This document shows positions 36,820 through 44,472 of a stretch of 52,122 nucleotides of DNA, one piece after another; positions within the stretch are counted from its first letter, which is position 1, and every line of letters begins with the position of its first letter. The stretch is from JBIOJM01 sp044450785 (GTDB lineage: Bacteria; Planctomycetota; Planctomycetia; Isosphaerales; Isosphaeraceae). The translations under genes and the position numbers were made by a program. The stretch covers positions 1-52,122 of the forward strand of contig JBIOJM010000020.1 in NCBI GenBank assembly GCA_044450785.1, read 5' to 3'. The notes beneath the pieces are model-generated. The model saw only the letters and a list, made by a program, of their open reading frames with translations, was not told the DNA's origin and did not search any database.

Positions 36820-39800
36820 GTGGAGAAGGTTGCCACAAGATTTGGCGCGATGATCTGCATCGAGCTCGTGTCACCAACGACCGCCCTCTGTGATGACATC
36901 ATGGATTTGCCACAGCATCAACGTGGAGGTATACCTCGACCGTCGCCGGCGAATCCCCATGGGTCGCCTGGTGGGACTATCTGGGCGAGAGCGCGACACC
37001 GATCGGCGACGTTTGCGACCCTGGGATCATCCTGGCGGCGTACTCTGCTTCGGACCCTTTGGATGGGGTGTTCCCTGCTGGTGATCCTCTATTCGGTCGC
37101 CGTGCTCACTCACGTGGCCTGGATGGGCACGATCGGTGTTCGTTGCATGTTCGGCACGAAGGTGGAGGAAGTCATTCCGTCCGATTACGACTGGCGCAAC
37201 GACCGGCCTCGGATTGGGGACTCACTGCTGGCGATCGGCCCGTACAAGATCCGCGAGCGGAGTTACGGGGATTACATCCGGGCGCTCCGCAGCTTGACCG
37301 CACGGGTTGGCGACACGATTGAAGTTCAGTGGCGGGATGCGCACACGCAGGAGAGCCATACCGCACAGGTGCTCGTTCAATTTCCTCCCCCGTGGACTTA
37401 TTACCGGTCTTGCGTGTGGTTTTTCCAGGAACTGCTGATCTTCGCCATTGGCGCGCGGGTCTTCTGGAAGCGGCCCGATGACGCCTCGGCCCAGTTGTTT
37501 TTTGCCGTCTGCATCGTCACCGTCGGCGCGTTCATGGGAGGTTACCACTGGACCGAGATCGTCGCCGAGCCCGCCTTGATCTACCCCTTCGCGCTCTTCG
37601 CGGTGTTCGTGCCAGTGATCAACCTCCATTTTTTTCTGGTCTTTCCCCGGCCCAATCCCGTTCTGCAGCGACACAGGCGCTGGGTCTTGGGCGCCCTCTA
37701 CGGGATCTCGACGACACACCTGGTGGCGCTGTGGGCGAGTATGCTGGCGGCCCGGTGGTGGTCCTCGCAGGCGAGGGCGGCGTTTCAGGTGCTCAGCGGC
37801 CTCGCCTTGGGGTACATCGCGCTGGCGGTGTTTCTCTTCGGGCTGTGCATCCTCTGCCTGGTTCTCAGCTACCGTAATGCGCGAACCCGCGGCGAGCGCA
37901 ACCAGGTCCAGTGGATCTTGCTGGCTTCGCTGATCGCCTCGGTCTTGATCGCCTACCTGCTGGTGCAAGCCTGGAACGATCCGGCCACGTTGGGGCGGGG
38001 CAACGCCGCCTGGCCGATGTTCGGCGTCTCGCTTCTGTATACGATGGCGTACGCCTTCAGCATCACGCGCTACAAGCTGATGCAGGTCGAGGCGATCATC
38101 AATCGGAGTGCGGTTTACTTCGCGTTCAGTGTGACGGCCGGGCTGATCTATTCGGGCGTGCTCTTGATCAGCGGCAAGTTGATCGGCGACCAGTTGTTCT
38201 CGACTCATTCCACGTCACGAGGGGCGGTTGCGGCGGCCCTGTCGGTGATCTTGGTGCTGATTCTCTCCGAGGTGTTGCGGGGCAGGTTTCAGCGGGTGAT
38301 CGACCGGCAGTTCTTCCGGGAGAAATACAAATTCGACCGGGCGATGCAGAAGATGCGGCTGGCGGTGGAGAGCCTGATCGACCGGGTAACGCTCGGCCGC
38401 AGGCTGCTCGATGCGGCGGCCGAGGTGTTGCGGCTCGAATGGGGCGCGCTCTACCTCGGTGACGGGGAGGGCCGTTCGCTCCAGTTGGTGGCCACTCACG
38501 GCCCCACGCCTGACGAGCGATGCCTTGCTCCCGACCATCCGCTGGTCGCCCGGCTGCGGCAGACCTCGACAGTCCGGCTTTCGCACACCCCGGTGCGGAC
38601 CGGCGCGCCGGACCCGGCCACCGACGCGATGATCGCGCTGGGAGGTGAGGCAGCCACCGCGCTGGGAGGCGACGGACACCTGGCCGGGCTCCTCATCTTG
38701 GGGCCCAAGCGCAGCGGCATGCCCTACGAAGACGAAGAGATGGCGTTCCTGGGCGCTTTGAGCTCGGTCGCCACCCTCATGCTTCATTCGGCCGACATCC
38801 AGCAGACCCTCGAGAGCCTCAATCAGGAGCTGCGGGGCAAGGTCGAAAAGATCGCCGAGCAGCAGCGGCGGATCTTGATCCTCCAGGATCAGCTCAAGGA
38901 TCGGGCGGAGCGCGAGTGGGAAGGGTCGGGTCAGTCGCCGGATCAATCCGCGGCGAACCAGCCGCTCGAGGCGCCGGGCGATGGCGGACTGGGGGTCTTC
39001 GACGCGATCAAAGGGACGAGCGCGGCCGTTCGCAAGATGATCGTCATGGCCCGCAAGGTCGCGGCGACTCACTCCGCGGTGCTGATCCGCGGCGAAAGCG
39101 GTACAGGAAAGGAGCTGCTGGCCGCGGCGATCCATCAAGCCAGCCCCCGCGCAGCGCGGCCGTTCGTCAAGCTCCATTGCGCCGCCTTGTCGCAGAGCCT
39201 GCTCGAAAGCGAGCTATTCGGCCACGTGAAGAGCGCGTTCACGGGGGCGGACCGCGACCGCGTCGGGCGGTTCGAACAGGCCAACGGCGGCACCCTCTTC
39301 CTCGACGAGATCGGTGACATCAACCTCGAGGTCCAGACCAAGCTGCTCCGCGTGCTCCAAGATATGTCGTTCGAGCGAGTCGGCAGCTCCCAGCCGATCT
39401 CGGTCGACGTCCGGATCCTGGCCGCGACCCATCAGGACCTCGAGGCCCTGATCCGGGCCGGGCGGTTCCGTGAAGACTTGTATTACCGGCTCAACGTGAT
39501 TTGCCTGCACGCTCCGGCCTTGCGCGAGCGACGCGAGGACGTCTTCGAGCTCGCCGTATACTTCTTGAACCTCCATGCGCACCGGGCCGGCAAGCTGGTC
39601 ACGCACCTTGACCCCGAGGCGGTCGAGGCCCTGGTGGCCTATGACTGGCCCGGCAACATCCGCGAGCTCGAAAACGTGTTGGAGCGGGCGGTCGTCCTCG
39701 CCGATGGACCGGCGGTGACGCTCGGCGACTTGCCGCAGGAACTGCGGCAACCGAGCCGTCGCCGCCTGCGCCCGCGGCTGCCTGCGCCTGTGGTGTCCGG

Positions 39801-40083
39801 CGTGGCGTCACCCGCCGCTCCTGCCGGCGCCGGCCTGCCACGGGCGGCCAAGGCCTCGGCCGCTTCCGATCCTTCCCCCTCGCTTCCGTCTTCCGGCTGG
39901 AGCGGCTCCGGCTCGGAACCCTCACCAGGCGAAGATTGGAACGCCGAGTTCGTCGCCTATGAACGCCAGCGGCTCATCGACGCCTTGAACGAAGCGAACG
40001 GCAGCAAGAGCGTCGCGGCTCGCATGCTGGGCATGCCCCGGAGCACCTTCTGCAGCAAACTGAAGAAGCATGGGATCGTCTGA
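36820..40083 (+). CDS. Membrane-anchored sigma-54-dependent activator with GAF and Fis domains
   Basis: 1087 residues from GTG; ATG at 36850 or 36901 are alternatives with no better ribosome site. One helix (about 75-100) is followed by a PDZ-like part (IPSDYDWRNDRPRIGDSLL), then about seven further membrane segments to about 475. A coiled/GAF region (about 510-670) leads to the AAA+ domain: Walker A GESGTGKE (758-765), loop SAFTGA (805-810, usually GAFTGA) and Walker B GGTLFLDEIGD (about 822). A C-terminal Fis HTH (SKSVAARMLGMPRSTFCSKL) binds enhancer sites. It probably senses an envelope signal and activates sigma-54 promoters, perhaps in the following island. Confidence 0.88.
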   Translation: MEKVATRFGAMICIELVSPTTALCDDIMDLPQHQRGGIPRPSPANPHGSPGGTIWARARHRSATFATLGSSWRRTLLRTLWMGCSLLVILYSVAVLTHVAWMGTIGVRCMFGTKVEEVIPSDYDWRNDRPRIGDSLLAIGPYKIRERSYGDYIRALRSLTARVGDTIEVQWRDAHTQESHTAQVLVQFPPPWTYYRSCVWFFQELLIFAIGARVFWKRPDDASAQLFFAVCIVTVGAFMGGYHWTEIVAEPALIYPFALFAVFVPVINLHFFLVFPRPNPVLQRHRRWVLGALYGISTTHLVALWASMLAARWWSSQARAAFQVLSGLALGYIALAVFLFGLCILCLVLSYRNARTRGERNQVQWILLASLIASVLIAYLLVQAWNDPATLGRGNAAWPMFGVSLLYTMAYAFSITRYKLMQVEAIINRSAVYFAFSVTAGLIYSGVLLISGKLIGDQLFSTHSTSRGAVAAALSVILVLILSEVLRGRFQRVIDRQFFREKYKFDRAMQKMRLAVESLIDRVTLGRRLLDAAAEVLRLEWGALYLGDGEGRSLQLVATHGPTPDERCLAPDHPLVARLRQTSTVRLSHTPVRTGAPDPATDAMIALGGEAATALGGDGHLAGLLILGPKRSGMPYEDEEMAFLGALSSVATLMLHSADIQQTLESLNQELRGKVEKIAEQQRRILILQDQLKDRAEREWEGSGQSPDQSAANQPLEAPGDGGLGVFDAIKGTSAAVRKMIVMARKVAATHSAVLIRGESGTGKELLAAAIHQASPRAARPFVKLHCAALSQSLLESELFGHVKSAFTGADRDRVGRFEQANGGTLFLDEIGDINLEVQTKLLRVLQDMSFERVGSSQPISVDVRILAATHQDLEALIRAGRFREDLYYRLNVICLHAPALRERREDVFELAVYFLNLHAHRAGKLVTHLDPEAVEALVAYDWPGNIRELENVLERAVVLADGPAVTLGDLPQELRQPSRRRLRPRLPAPVVSGVASPAAPAGAGLPRAAKASAASDPSPSLPSSGWSGSGSEPSPGEDWNAEFVAYERQRLIDALNEANGSKSVAARMLGMPRSTFCSKLKKHGIV

Positions 40084-40353
40084 TCGACTCGGGGAACTGG
40101 CGGTAGCGGACCGTCATCGGTCAAGCAACGGAGGCGACTCATCCTCCACTCGTCCGTCGGAATGCCGGATCAGATGCCCCCAGCGCGTCGACGTGATCCC
40201 CGAGGCAAACGGATCGGCCCGGACCTCATCTTCTCACCACCGCGATCATACGTGCCCAACGAGGGCAATGGAACCCGTGTTGTCGCGGGGCATCATGAAG
40301 TTGCGGCCGGGAAACACATCACCGCGACGGGCTTGTTGACGGGGCGCGAGGCA

Positions 40354-40584
40354 TCATCCCGCCATGGGGGAGGCGGTGTCCTCCCTGGTGCCGTCGGGCT
40401 CACCGGCGGCGCGAATTCGTTCCCACACCTCGGAACGATGGACAGGGAACTCAGCAGGGGCCTCGAAGCCCAGTCTCACGCGATCGTTCTTGATCTCGAG
40501 CACCGTGACTTTGAGCAATGGCGCGAAGCTGCGAGACTGTCCCACCACGACCGACTCAAGGCACTTTCTCGACAGGACCAACAT
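40354..40584 (-). CDS. csrA: Carbon storage regulator CsrA
   Basis: 76 residues from the ATG at 40584, behind GAGGT. MLVLSRKCLESVVVG and RVRLGFEAPAEFPVHRSEVW match CsrA, an RNA-binding dimer that blocks or opens ribosome binding sites at GGA motifs. The central strand (RSFAPLLKVTVLEIKN) is longer and less regular than in E. coli CsrA. It lies 19 bases downstream of a DUF2294 gene in the same direction. Confidence 0.9.
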   Translation of the reverse strand: MLVLSRKCLESVVVGQSRSFAPLLKVTVLEIKNDRVRLGFEAPAEFPVHRSEVWERIRAAGEPDGTREDTASPMAG

Positions 40585-40603
40585 GGTTGTTGTACCTCTG
40601 TGC

Positions 40604-41029
40604 TCATGACGGAACGTAAGGCTCACTTCCACTCCCGCTCCAGGTTTCCGCGGGGAGGCTTCGAGCGAGCAGGAAGACCTGCACCATCGTGCCGCTTGTG
40701 AACACATGCACCACAGTGCCGGTCGTCGTCTCAACCTCCACGGTCGCCTCGCGCACCTCGACACCGGTGATTCGCGTAATTTCCCGCCGCAGCGACTCGG
40801 AGGAGCTGGTGAACAACTGGCGGTGGAACTCCTGCACCTGAGCGGCCCCCGCGGGGGTTCTGGCCAGTGCCTTCTCGGCCGGCGACAAGGCCCCGTGGAG
40901 CGTGACCACCAAGGTGTCCTCAGAGAGGACCACCGTTGCCGATTCAGGCACGTGGCCAGTTCGCCGATGCCCGAAGGCGATGGCCGCCTGGGCAATCTGT
41001 TGCGTCGTGCTGGAATTGGTCTGAAGCAC
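40604..41029 (-). CDS. DUF2294-like protein, first copy
   Basis: 141 residues from the GTG at 41029, with GGAGAG upstream; the longer open frame only runs into the repeat element. The family pattern is visible as VVLSEDTLVVTLHGALSPAEKAL, then RQLFTSSSESLRREITRITGVEV and ETTTGTVVHVFT. It is more diverged than the copy at 41405. Function unknown; the family is widespread and sometimes linked to stress. It is in one operon with csrA. Confidence 0.75.
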   Translation of the reverse strand: MLQTNSSTTQQIAQAAIAFGHRRTGHVPESATVVLSEDTLVVTLHGALSPAEKALARTPAGAAQVQEFHRQLFTSSSESLRREITRITGVEVREATVEVETTTGTVVHVFTSGTMVQVFLLARSLPAETWSGSGSEPYVPS

Positions 41030-41032
41030 CCG

Positions 41033-41175
41033 ATTCTCTCCAGTCGCCTGCGATCGTCCGGAGCAACCAGACGCAAAAAAAAGCCGGCGTGGCCGATCAC
41101 CCAAAGTGATCGGCCACGCCGGCTTACTCGCAAACGAGCCCCCCGGCCGGGCCGGGTTGCCCTTCATCTAGTCGT
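41033..41175 (-). repeat. Structured repeat element, copy A, upstream of DUF2294-csrA
   Basis: Read on the minus strand it starts GTCGTCGGACGACTAGATGA, then GGCAACCCGG, GGCCGGGGGGCTCGTT, a small hairpin CTCG-TTTG-CGAG, and a 20-bp perfect stem (41081-41100 with 41106-41125) followed by T8. The hairpin ends about 45 bases before the GTG of the first DUF2294 gene, so it can act as a terminator or attenuator. Copy B at 41973 is about 75 percent identical by eye. Confidence 0.75.
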
Positions 41176-41404
41176 CCGACGACATCAACTCAAGTTTTTA
41201 GCGGGACCGCCTGCCAGTTCGCACAGGCCCCCATTCATACCTCATTCTTGCCTTCACGGAGACAGAATAGCAAGAGATTTCTTTTTCTTCTTGGTAGAAT
41301 CGTTTGCGAATAAACTAAGAACGGAGGATTGTGGCTGGGTCACCATCATGCGGCGACCGAGCGTTTGGCTCTTGACCGGGAAATCGGATGCGTTCGAGGT
41401 CACC

Positions 41405-41785
41405 ATGAAGACGCAAGGAGAAATCGAAGCCGGCATTTGCGAAGGGATCACGCGCTTCGAGCAGGAATACATGGGCCGGGGGCCCAAGGACATCCGAGCG
41501 CACCTGATGGACGATCTCCTGGTGGTGCGCCTCCAGGGCGTTTTGACCGCGGCCGAACAGCACCTGGCCAGATCACTCCCGGCCGAGAAGGGGCGAGATT
41601 TGCTCAAACAAGTGCGGATCCATCTACTCGAGACAGCCCGGCCGCTCCTGGAAGCGATGGTCCTGGAAGTCACCGGCAAGAGCGTGGTGAGCCTGCACCA
41701 CGACATCAGCACGGTAACCGGCGAAGAGGTCGTTCTCTTCACGCTGGCGGAATCGCCCCAGTTCCGCGAGGTCAAGAAGAAGTAA
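41405..41785 (+). CDS. DUF2294 protein, second copy
   Basis: 126 residues from the ATG at 41405. The family signature is strong: EIEAGICEGITRFEQEYMGRGP, DDLLVVRLQGVLTAAEQHLA, RDLLKQVRIHLLETARPLLE and HHDISTVTGEEVVLFTLAES. Function unknown. The gene stands between two inverted copies of the structured element, and the first DUF2294 gene is on the other strand, which suggests a local duplication and inversion. Confidence 0.88.
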   Translation: MKTQGEIEAGICEGITRFEQEYMGRGPKDIRAHLMDDLLVVRLQGVLTAAEQHLARSLPAEKGRDLLKQVRIHLLETARPLLEAMVLEVTGKSVVSLHHDISTVTGEEVVLFTLAESPQFREVKKK

Positions 41786-41972
41786 CCTCTTGAATCGTGG
41801 ACCTTCCCATTCACTCTTGGTTCGTTCAGCCGCCACCGGGTGGGGATCTCCCAGATCCATGGCACAAGAAATCGCAGAAGAATTCACTTGCGTTCGTTCT
41901 TCTCGCGCGGGACAATCAAAGCGTTGAGGGGAGCCTGGGTAAACTTGCATTCGGCTCCGATGAAAACCTGAA

Positions 41973-42118
41973 TTGAAGTAGTCGGATGACTAGATGAGGA
42001 GCAACCCGGGTTGGCCGGGGGGCTCGTTGACGAGTAAGCCGGCGTGGTCGAATGCCTTTGGGCGTTCGACCACGCCGGCTTATTTTGTTTGCGGTTTGCC
42101 GGGACGATCAAGGCTGCG
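41973..42118 (+). repeat. Structured repeat element, copy B, upstream of DUF3309
   Basis: GTAGTCGGATGACTAGATGA, then GAGCAACCCGG, GGCCGGGGGGCTCGTT, hairpin CTCG-TTGA-CGAG, and a 21-bp stem (42036-42056 with 42061-42081, one G-T pair) followed by ATTTTGTTT. Compared with copy A the distal stem bases differ on both arms in a way that preserves pairing. It ends about 40-75 bases before the DUF3309 start. Confidence 0.75.
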
Positions 42119-42156
42119 GCCTCCATCAGGTCTCAGACCATCGAAAGGGGTAATCA

Positions 42157-42315
42157 ATGAGTCTCGGTACGATCTTGTTGATCGTTTTGATCCTGCTTCT
42201 TTTGGGCGCTTTTCCAAGATGGGGATACAACCAGAATTGGGGCTACGGCCCGAGCGGTGGCTTGGGGTTGGTCTTGGTGATCGTCCTCATCCTCGTCCTT
42301 TTGGGGCGCATTTGA
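42157..42315 (+). CDS. DUF3309 small membrane protein
   Basis: 52 residues, too short for many gene finders. MSLGTILLIVLILLLLGAFP, then RWGYNQNWGYGPSGGLGLVL and a second helix ending LVLLGRI. Two membrane helices joined by the WGYGPSGG turn are diagnostic of DUF3309. Function unknown; often found among stress-related small membrane proteins. AAAGGGG lies upstream. Its leader carries copy B of the structured element. Confidence 0.88.
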   Translation: MSLGTILLIVLILLLLGAFPRWGYNQNWGYGPSGGLGLVLVIVLILVLLGRI

Positions 42316-42497
42316 GGGGAGTTGGATCCTGTCTGGCCGTGGCGGCTATCCCAATCCTGCCCCGGCGGCCCGCAGGCACCGCGCCTTGGCCGTCGGCAGG
42401 AGGCAGGGGCCGGCTGTTTGATGTTCGTTGCGATGGGCAAGCTCATCGTGAGACTGCCCAAACACCAATGATTCGTTGCTTCAGGAGAGAGAAACTC

Positions 42498-42713
42498 ATG
42501 AAACGGACTCTGTCATCAGCCCTGATTCTCGGCGTCCTCTTGTTCCCCGCCGTCGGCCTGGTGGGCTGCGGCGAGGAGTCGAAGACGGTGAAAACGGAAA
42601 CGATCACGACACCGGGCGGGAAAACCACCAAGAGCACGGAGACCAAGGTCAAATCAACCGGTGATAACCCGCCGCCGAACTCCGCGGGCGAGACCGGCAA
42701 GACCGGCAGGTGA
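42498..42713 (+). CDS. Small lipoprotein
   Basis: 71 residues from the ATG at 42498, with AGGAGAG upstream. The signal SSALILGVLLFPAVGLVGC ends in a lipobox (LVGC). The mature part is Thr/Lys-rich and probably disordered (TITTPGGKTTKSTETKVKS). It is likely tethered to a membrane. No specific function visible. Confidence 0.75.
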   Translation: MKRTLSSALILGVLLFPAVGLVGCGEESKTVKTETITTPGGKTTKSTETKVKSTGDNPPPNSAGETGKTGR

Positions 42714-42741
42714 GAACGATGGCGATCAAGGGGAGAGAAGC

Positions 42742-43224
42742 GTGATCACGGGATCGAATGACGTCGATGAGATCTACCATCGGATGGCGGTGATTCGCCG
42801 CGAGCTTCACACGAACGTGCGCGAATCAGTCGCGGGCGCTGAGGCTGTCGTCGACTGGGGACGGTACACGTGGACGTATCCCTGGGTCGCCCTGGGCGGC
42901 GCGGCCGCGGCCGGCTGCCTGATCTACGCCATCGGTCATCAGAAGGTCACGGCGGCCATCGCGAGCCAGGCCGATGGGGCCCAAGCTGGTGAACCGGTCG
43001 CGGGAGCCACGGCCAAGGGTCACGAACGATCGAGGACCGGCCAGAATCTCCTACTCGCCGCCTGGGGCATCTTGCTCCCCGTGGCCGTCCGTGCGGGCCA
43101 GAACTACGTGCTGCATTGGCTCGAACAACAATATCCCACGAGGACAGCGAACCGGACCGGTCTCTTACCGCCGGCCGGCGGGCGGGGTACCCGGAATGGA
43201 CCGGGCGGAGCGGTAGAACATTGA
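42742..43224 (+). CDS. Small membrane protein of the stress cluster, ElaB/DUF883-like N terminus
   Basis: 160 residues from the GTG at 42742, behind GGGGAGAG. A helical N terminus (DEIYHRMAVIRRELHTNVRE) and a membrane segment (YPWVALGGAAAAGCLIYAIG) resemble ribosome- or membrane-anchored ElaB/YqjD-type proteins. A second hydrophobic segment (NLLLAAWGILLPVAVRAG) follows. Family assignment is approximate. It begins a run of four closely spaced genes on the plus strand. Confidence 0.6.
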   Translation: MITGSNDVDEIYHRMAVIRRELHTNVRESVAGAEAVVDWGRYTWTYPWVALGGAAAAGCLIYAIGHQKVTAAIASQADGAQAGEPVAGATAKGHERSRTGQNLLLAAWGILLPVAVRAGQNYVLHWLEQQYPTRTANRTGLLPPAGGRGTRNGPGGAVEH

Positions 43225-43272
43225 GTCGGAGCAGCGGCTTCGATCGAAACCAAACTTTTGGAGGTCAGGACA

Positions 43273-43485
43273 ATGAATGACCGCGTTCAAGTCACGAGAT
43301 CGGAGTTTACTCCCCAACTGGATGAGATCAAGGCGATGGCGCGCCAGGACGTGGCGGTCGCCCGTGAGCGGCTGGCCGACGGGACTGCAATCGTGAAGAA
43401 CTATCTGGTCAGAGAACCGGTGAAGGCCCTGGGCATCGCGGTCTGCGTGGGAGTAATCCTGGGATGGTTGATCACGCGTCGGTGA
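43273..43485 (+). CDS. ElaB/YqjD/DUF883-like membrane-anchored protein
   Basis: 70 residues with GGAGG upstream. A charged helix (QLDEIKAMARQDVAVARERL) leads to VREPVKALGIAVCVGVILGW and a terminal ITRR, the classical DUF883 layout with a C-terminal anchor. E. coli relatives bind ribosomes in stationary phase. The next gene overlaps its end by 22 bases. Confidence 0.75.
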   Translation: MNDRVQVTRSEFTPQLDEIKAMARQDVAVARERLADGTAIVKNYLVREPVKALGIAVCVGVILGWLITRR

Positions 43486-43937
43486 ACGGTAGCGAGAGAG
43501 CTCGTGGGCGCGGTTCAAGCTCAGCGGCGGGCGAGGTCGACGGTGTTGCCGAGTTCGTCGACGACCTGGCGACCCTTGCCGAACTTCAGGCCGAGCTTGC
43601 GGTCATCGATTTCAGGGATTCCGCCCGGAAGGCGGCGGTTCCGATCGTGCTGACCGTGGTGGGCTTGACCGTGGTGGCGGCCAGCGTCCCGGTGGCCCTT
43701 CTTGGCACAGGCTGGCTGCTCGCGTCCGTACTGAAGATCCACCAGGGCTGGGCGATGCTCCTGACGTCCGGAGTGGCGATGGCCCTCGCGGGACTGGTGG
43801 CGGGGCTAGGCGGGATGCGGCTCAGTCACAGCTTCGAAAGCTTCCGCCGCTCGCGCAAGCAACTGTGGCTCAACCTGGCATGGATCCGGACGGTCCTTGT
43901 CACCAGCGCGCGCTCGCATCCGCGGCATCGTTCGTGA
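43464..43937 (+). CDS. Holin-X/DUF1469-like membrane protein
   Basis: 157 residues; the ATG at 43464 overlaps the previous gene. LATLAELQAELAVIDFRDSA is followed by two long membrane helices (VPIVLTVVGLTVVAASVPVALL and GWAMLLTSGVAMALAGLVAG) and a basic tail. This is the layout of the putative actinobacterial holin-X/phage-holin superfamily III proteins, common next to DUF883 genes. No phage role is implied. Confidence 0.75.
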   Translation: MVDHASVNGSERARGRGSSSAAGEVDGVAEFVDDLATLAELQAELAVIDFRDSARKAAVPIVLTVVGLTVVAASVPVALLGTGWLLASVLKIHQGWAMLLTSGVAMALAGLVAGLGGMRLSHSFESFRRSRKQLWLNLAWIRTVLVTSARSHPRHRS

Positions 43938-44052
43938 CCTTTACCGCACGCCCGGAGCGGGTGTTCTCAAATGGCTCATCGAGGTTGAATCGAAATCCAC
44001 CAAGGGAGCCGGAATCGCACCGGCCGATCCCGCAACAAGGAGTCAAACGACG

Positions 44053-44442
44053 ATGGCGATCAACGCGCAGACGATTCAAGGCGAGTGGAATTACCTTTGC
44101 GGTCTGGCAAGGCAGCGCTGGAGTCAGTTGACCGAGGACGACCTCGGGGTGCAAGAGGGGAACTTCGAGCAGCTCGTCGGCCGGATCCAGCAGAAGACGG
44201 GCGAGGGGCGTGAGGCGATCGAGACGTTCTTCTCTGAGATGACATCGCGCGGCTCATCGGCCGTCGCGCAGGCGGCCGAGGCCGCCGGCCAGTACGCCCA
44301 CCAGGTCAGCGACCGGCTCCGGGAGCGTTACGACGATGCCGAGAGTCTGGTCCGCCGCCACCCGACGGAGACCGTGGTAGCGGCCTTCGGCATCGGCCTG
44401 GTGGCCGGGCTGATTGCCGGGCTGGCGATCCGAGCCCGTTGA
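44053..44442 (+). CDS. CsbD-like protein with C-terminal membrane anchor
   Basis: 129 residues with AAGGAG ten bases upstream. The N terminus GEWNYLCGLARQRWSQLTED and FEQLVGRIQQKTGEGREAIE is CsbD-like, a stress protein fold. The C-terminal part (YDDAESLVRRHPTETVVAAF, then GIGLVAGLIAGLAIRAR) is a DUF883-type anchor. The fusion of the two is reasonable for a stress-inducible membrane protein. It precedes the AI-2E permease by 30 bases. Confidence 0.8.
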   Translation: MAINAQTIQGEWNYLCGLARQRWSQLTEDDLGVQEGNFEQLVGRIQQKTGEGREAIETFFSEMTSRGSSAVAQAAEAAGQYAHQVSDRLRERYDDAESLVRRHPTETVVAAFGIGLVAGLIAGLAIRAR

Positions 44443-44472
44443 AATCCAAGTGACCGGGATCGGAACGCCGCC

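Noticed and set aside
37222..39177. Two minus-strand frames opposite the sigma-54 activator
   Set aside because: Antisense of a gene with complete Walker motifs and Fis domain.
40084..40353. Possible plus-strand gene after the activator
   Set aside because: No start with a ribosome binding site and no domain; much of the frame is antisense to csrA and the DUF2294 gene.
41855..41880. Possible sigma-54 promoter (TGGCAC followed by TCGC)
   Set aside because: The GG-to-GC distance is one base too long and the second box is poor.
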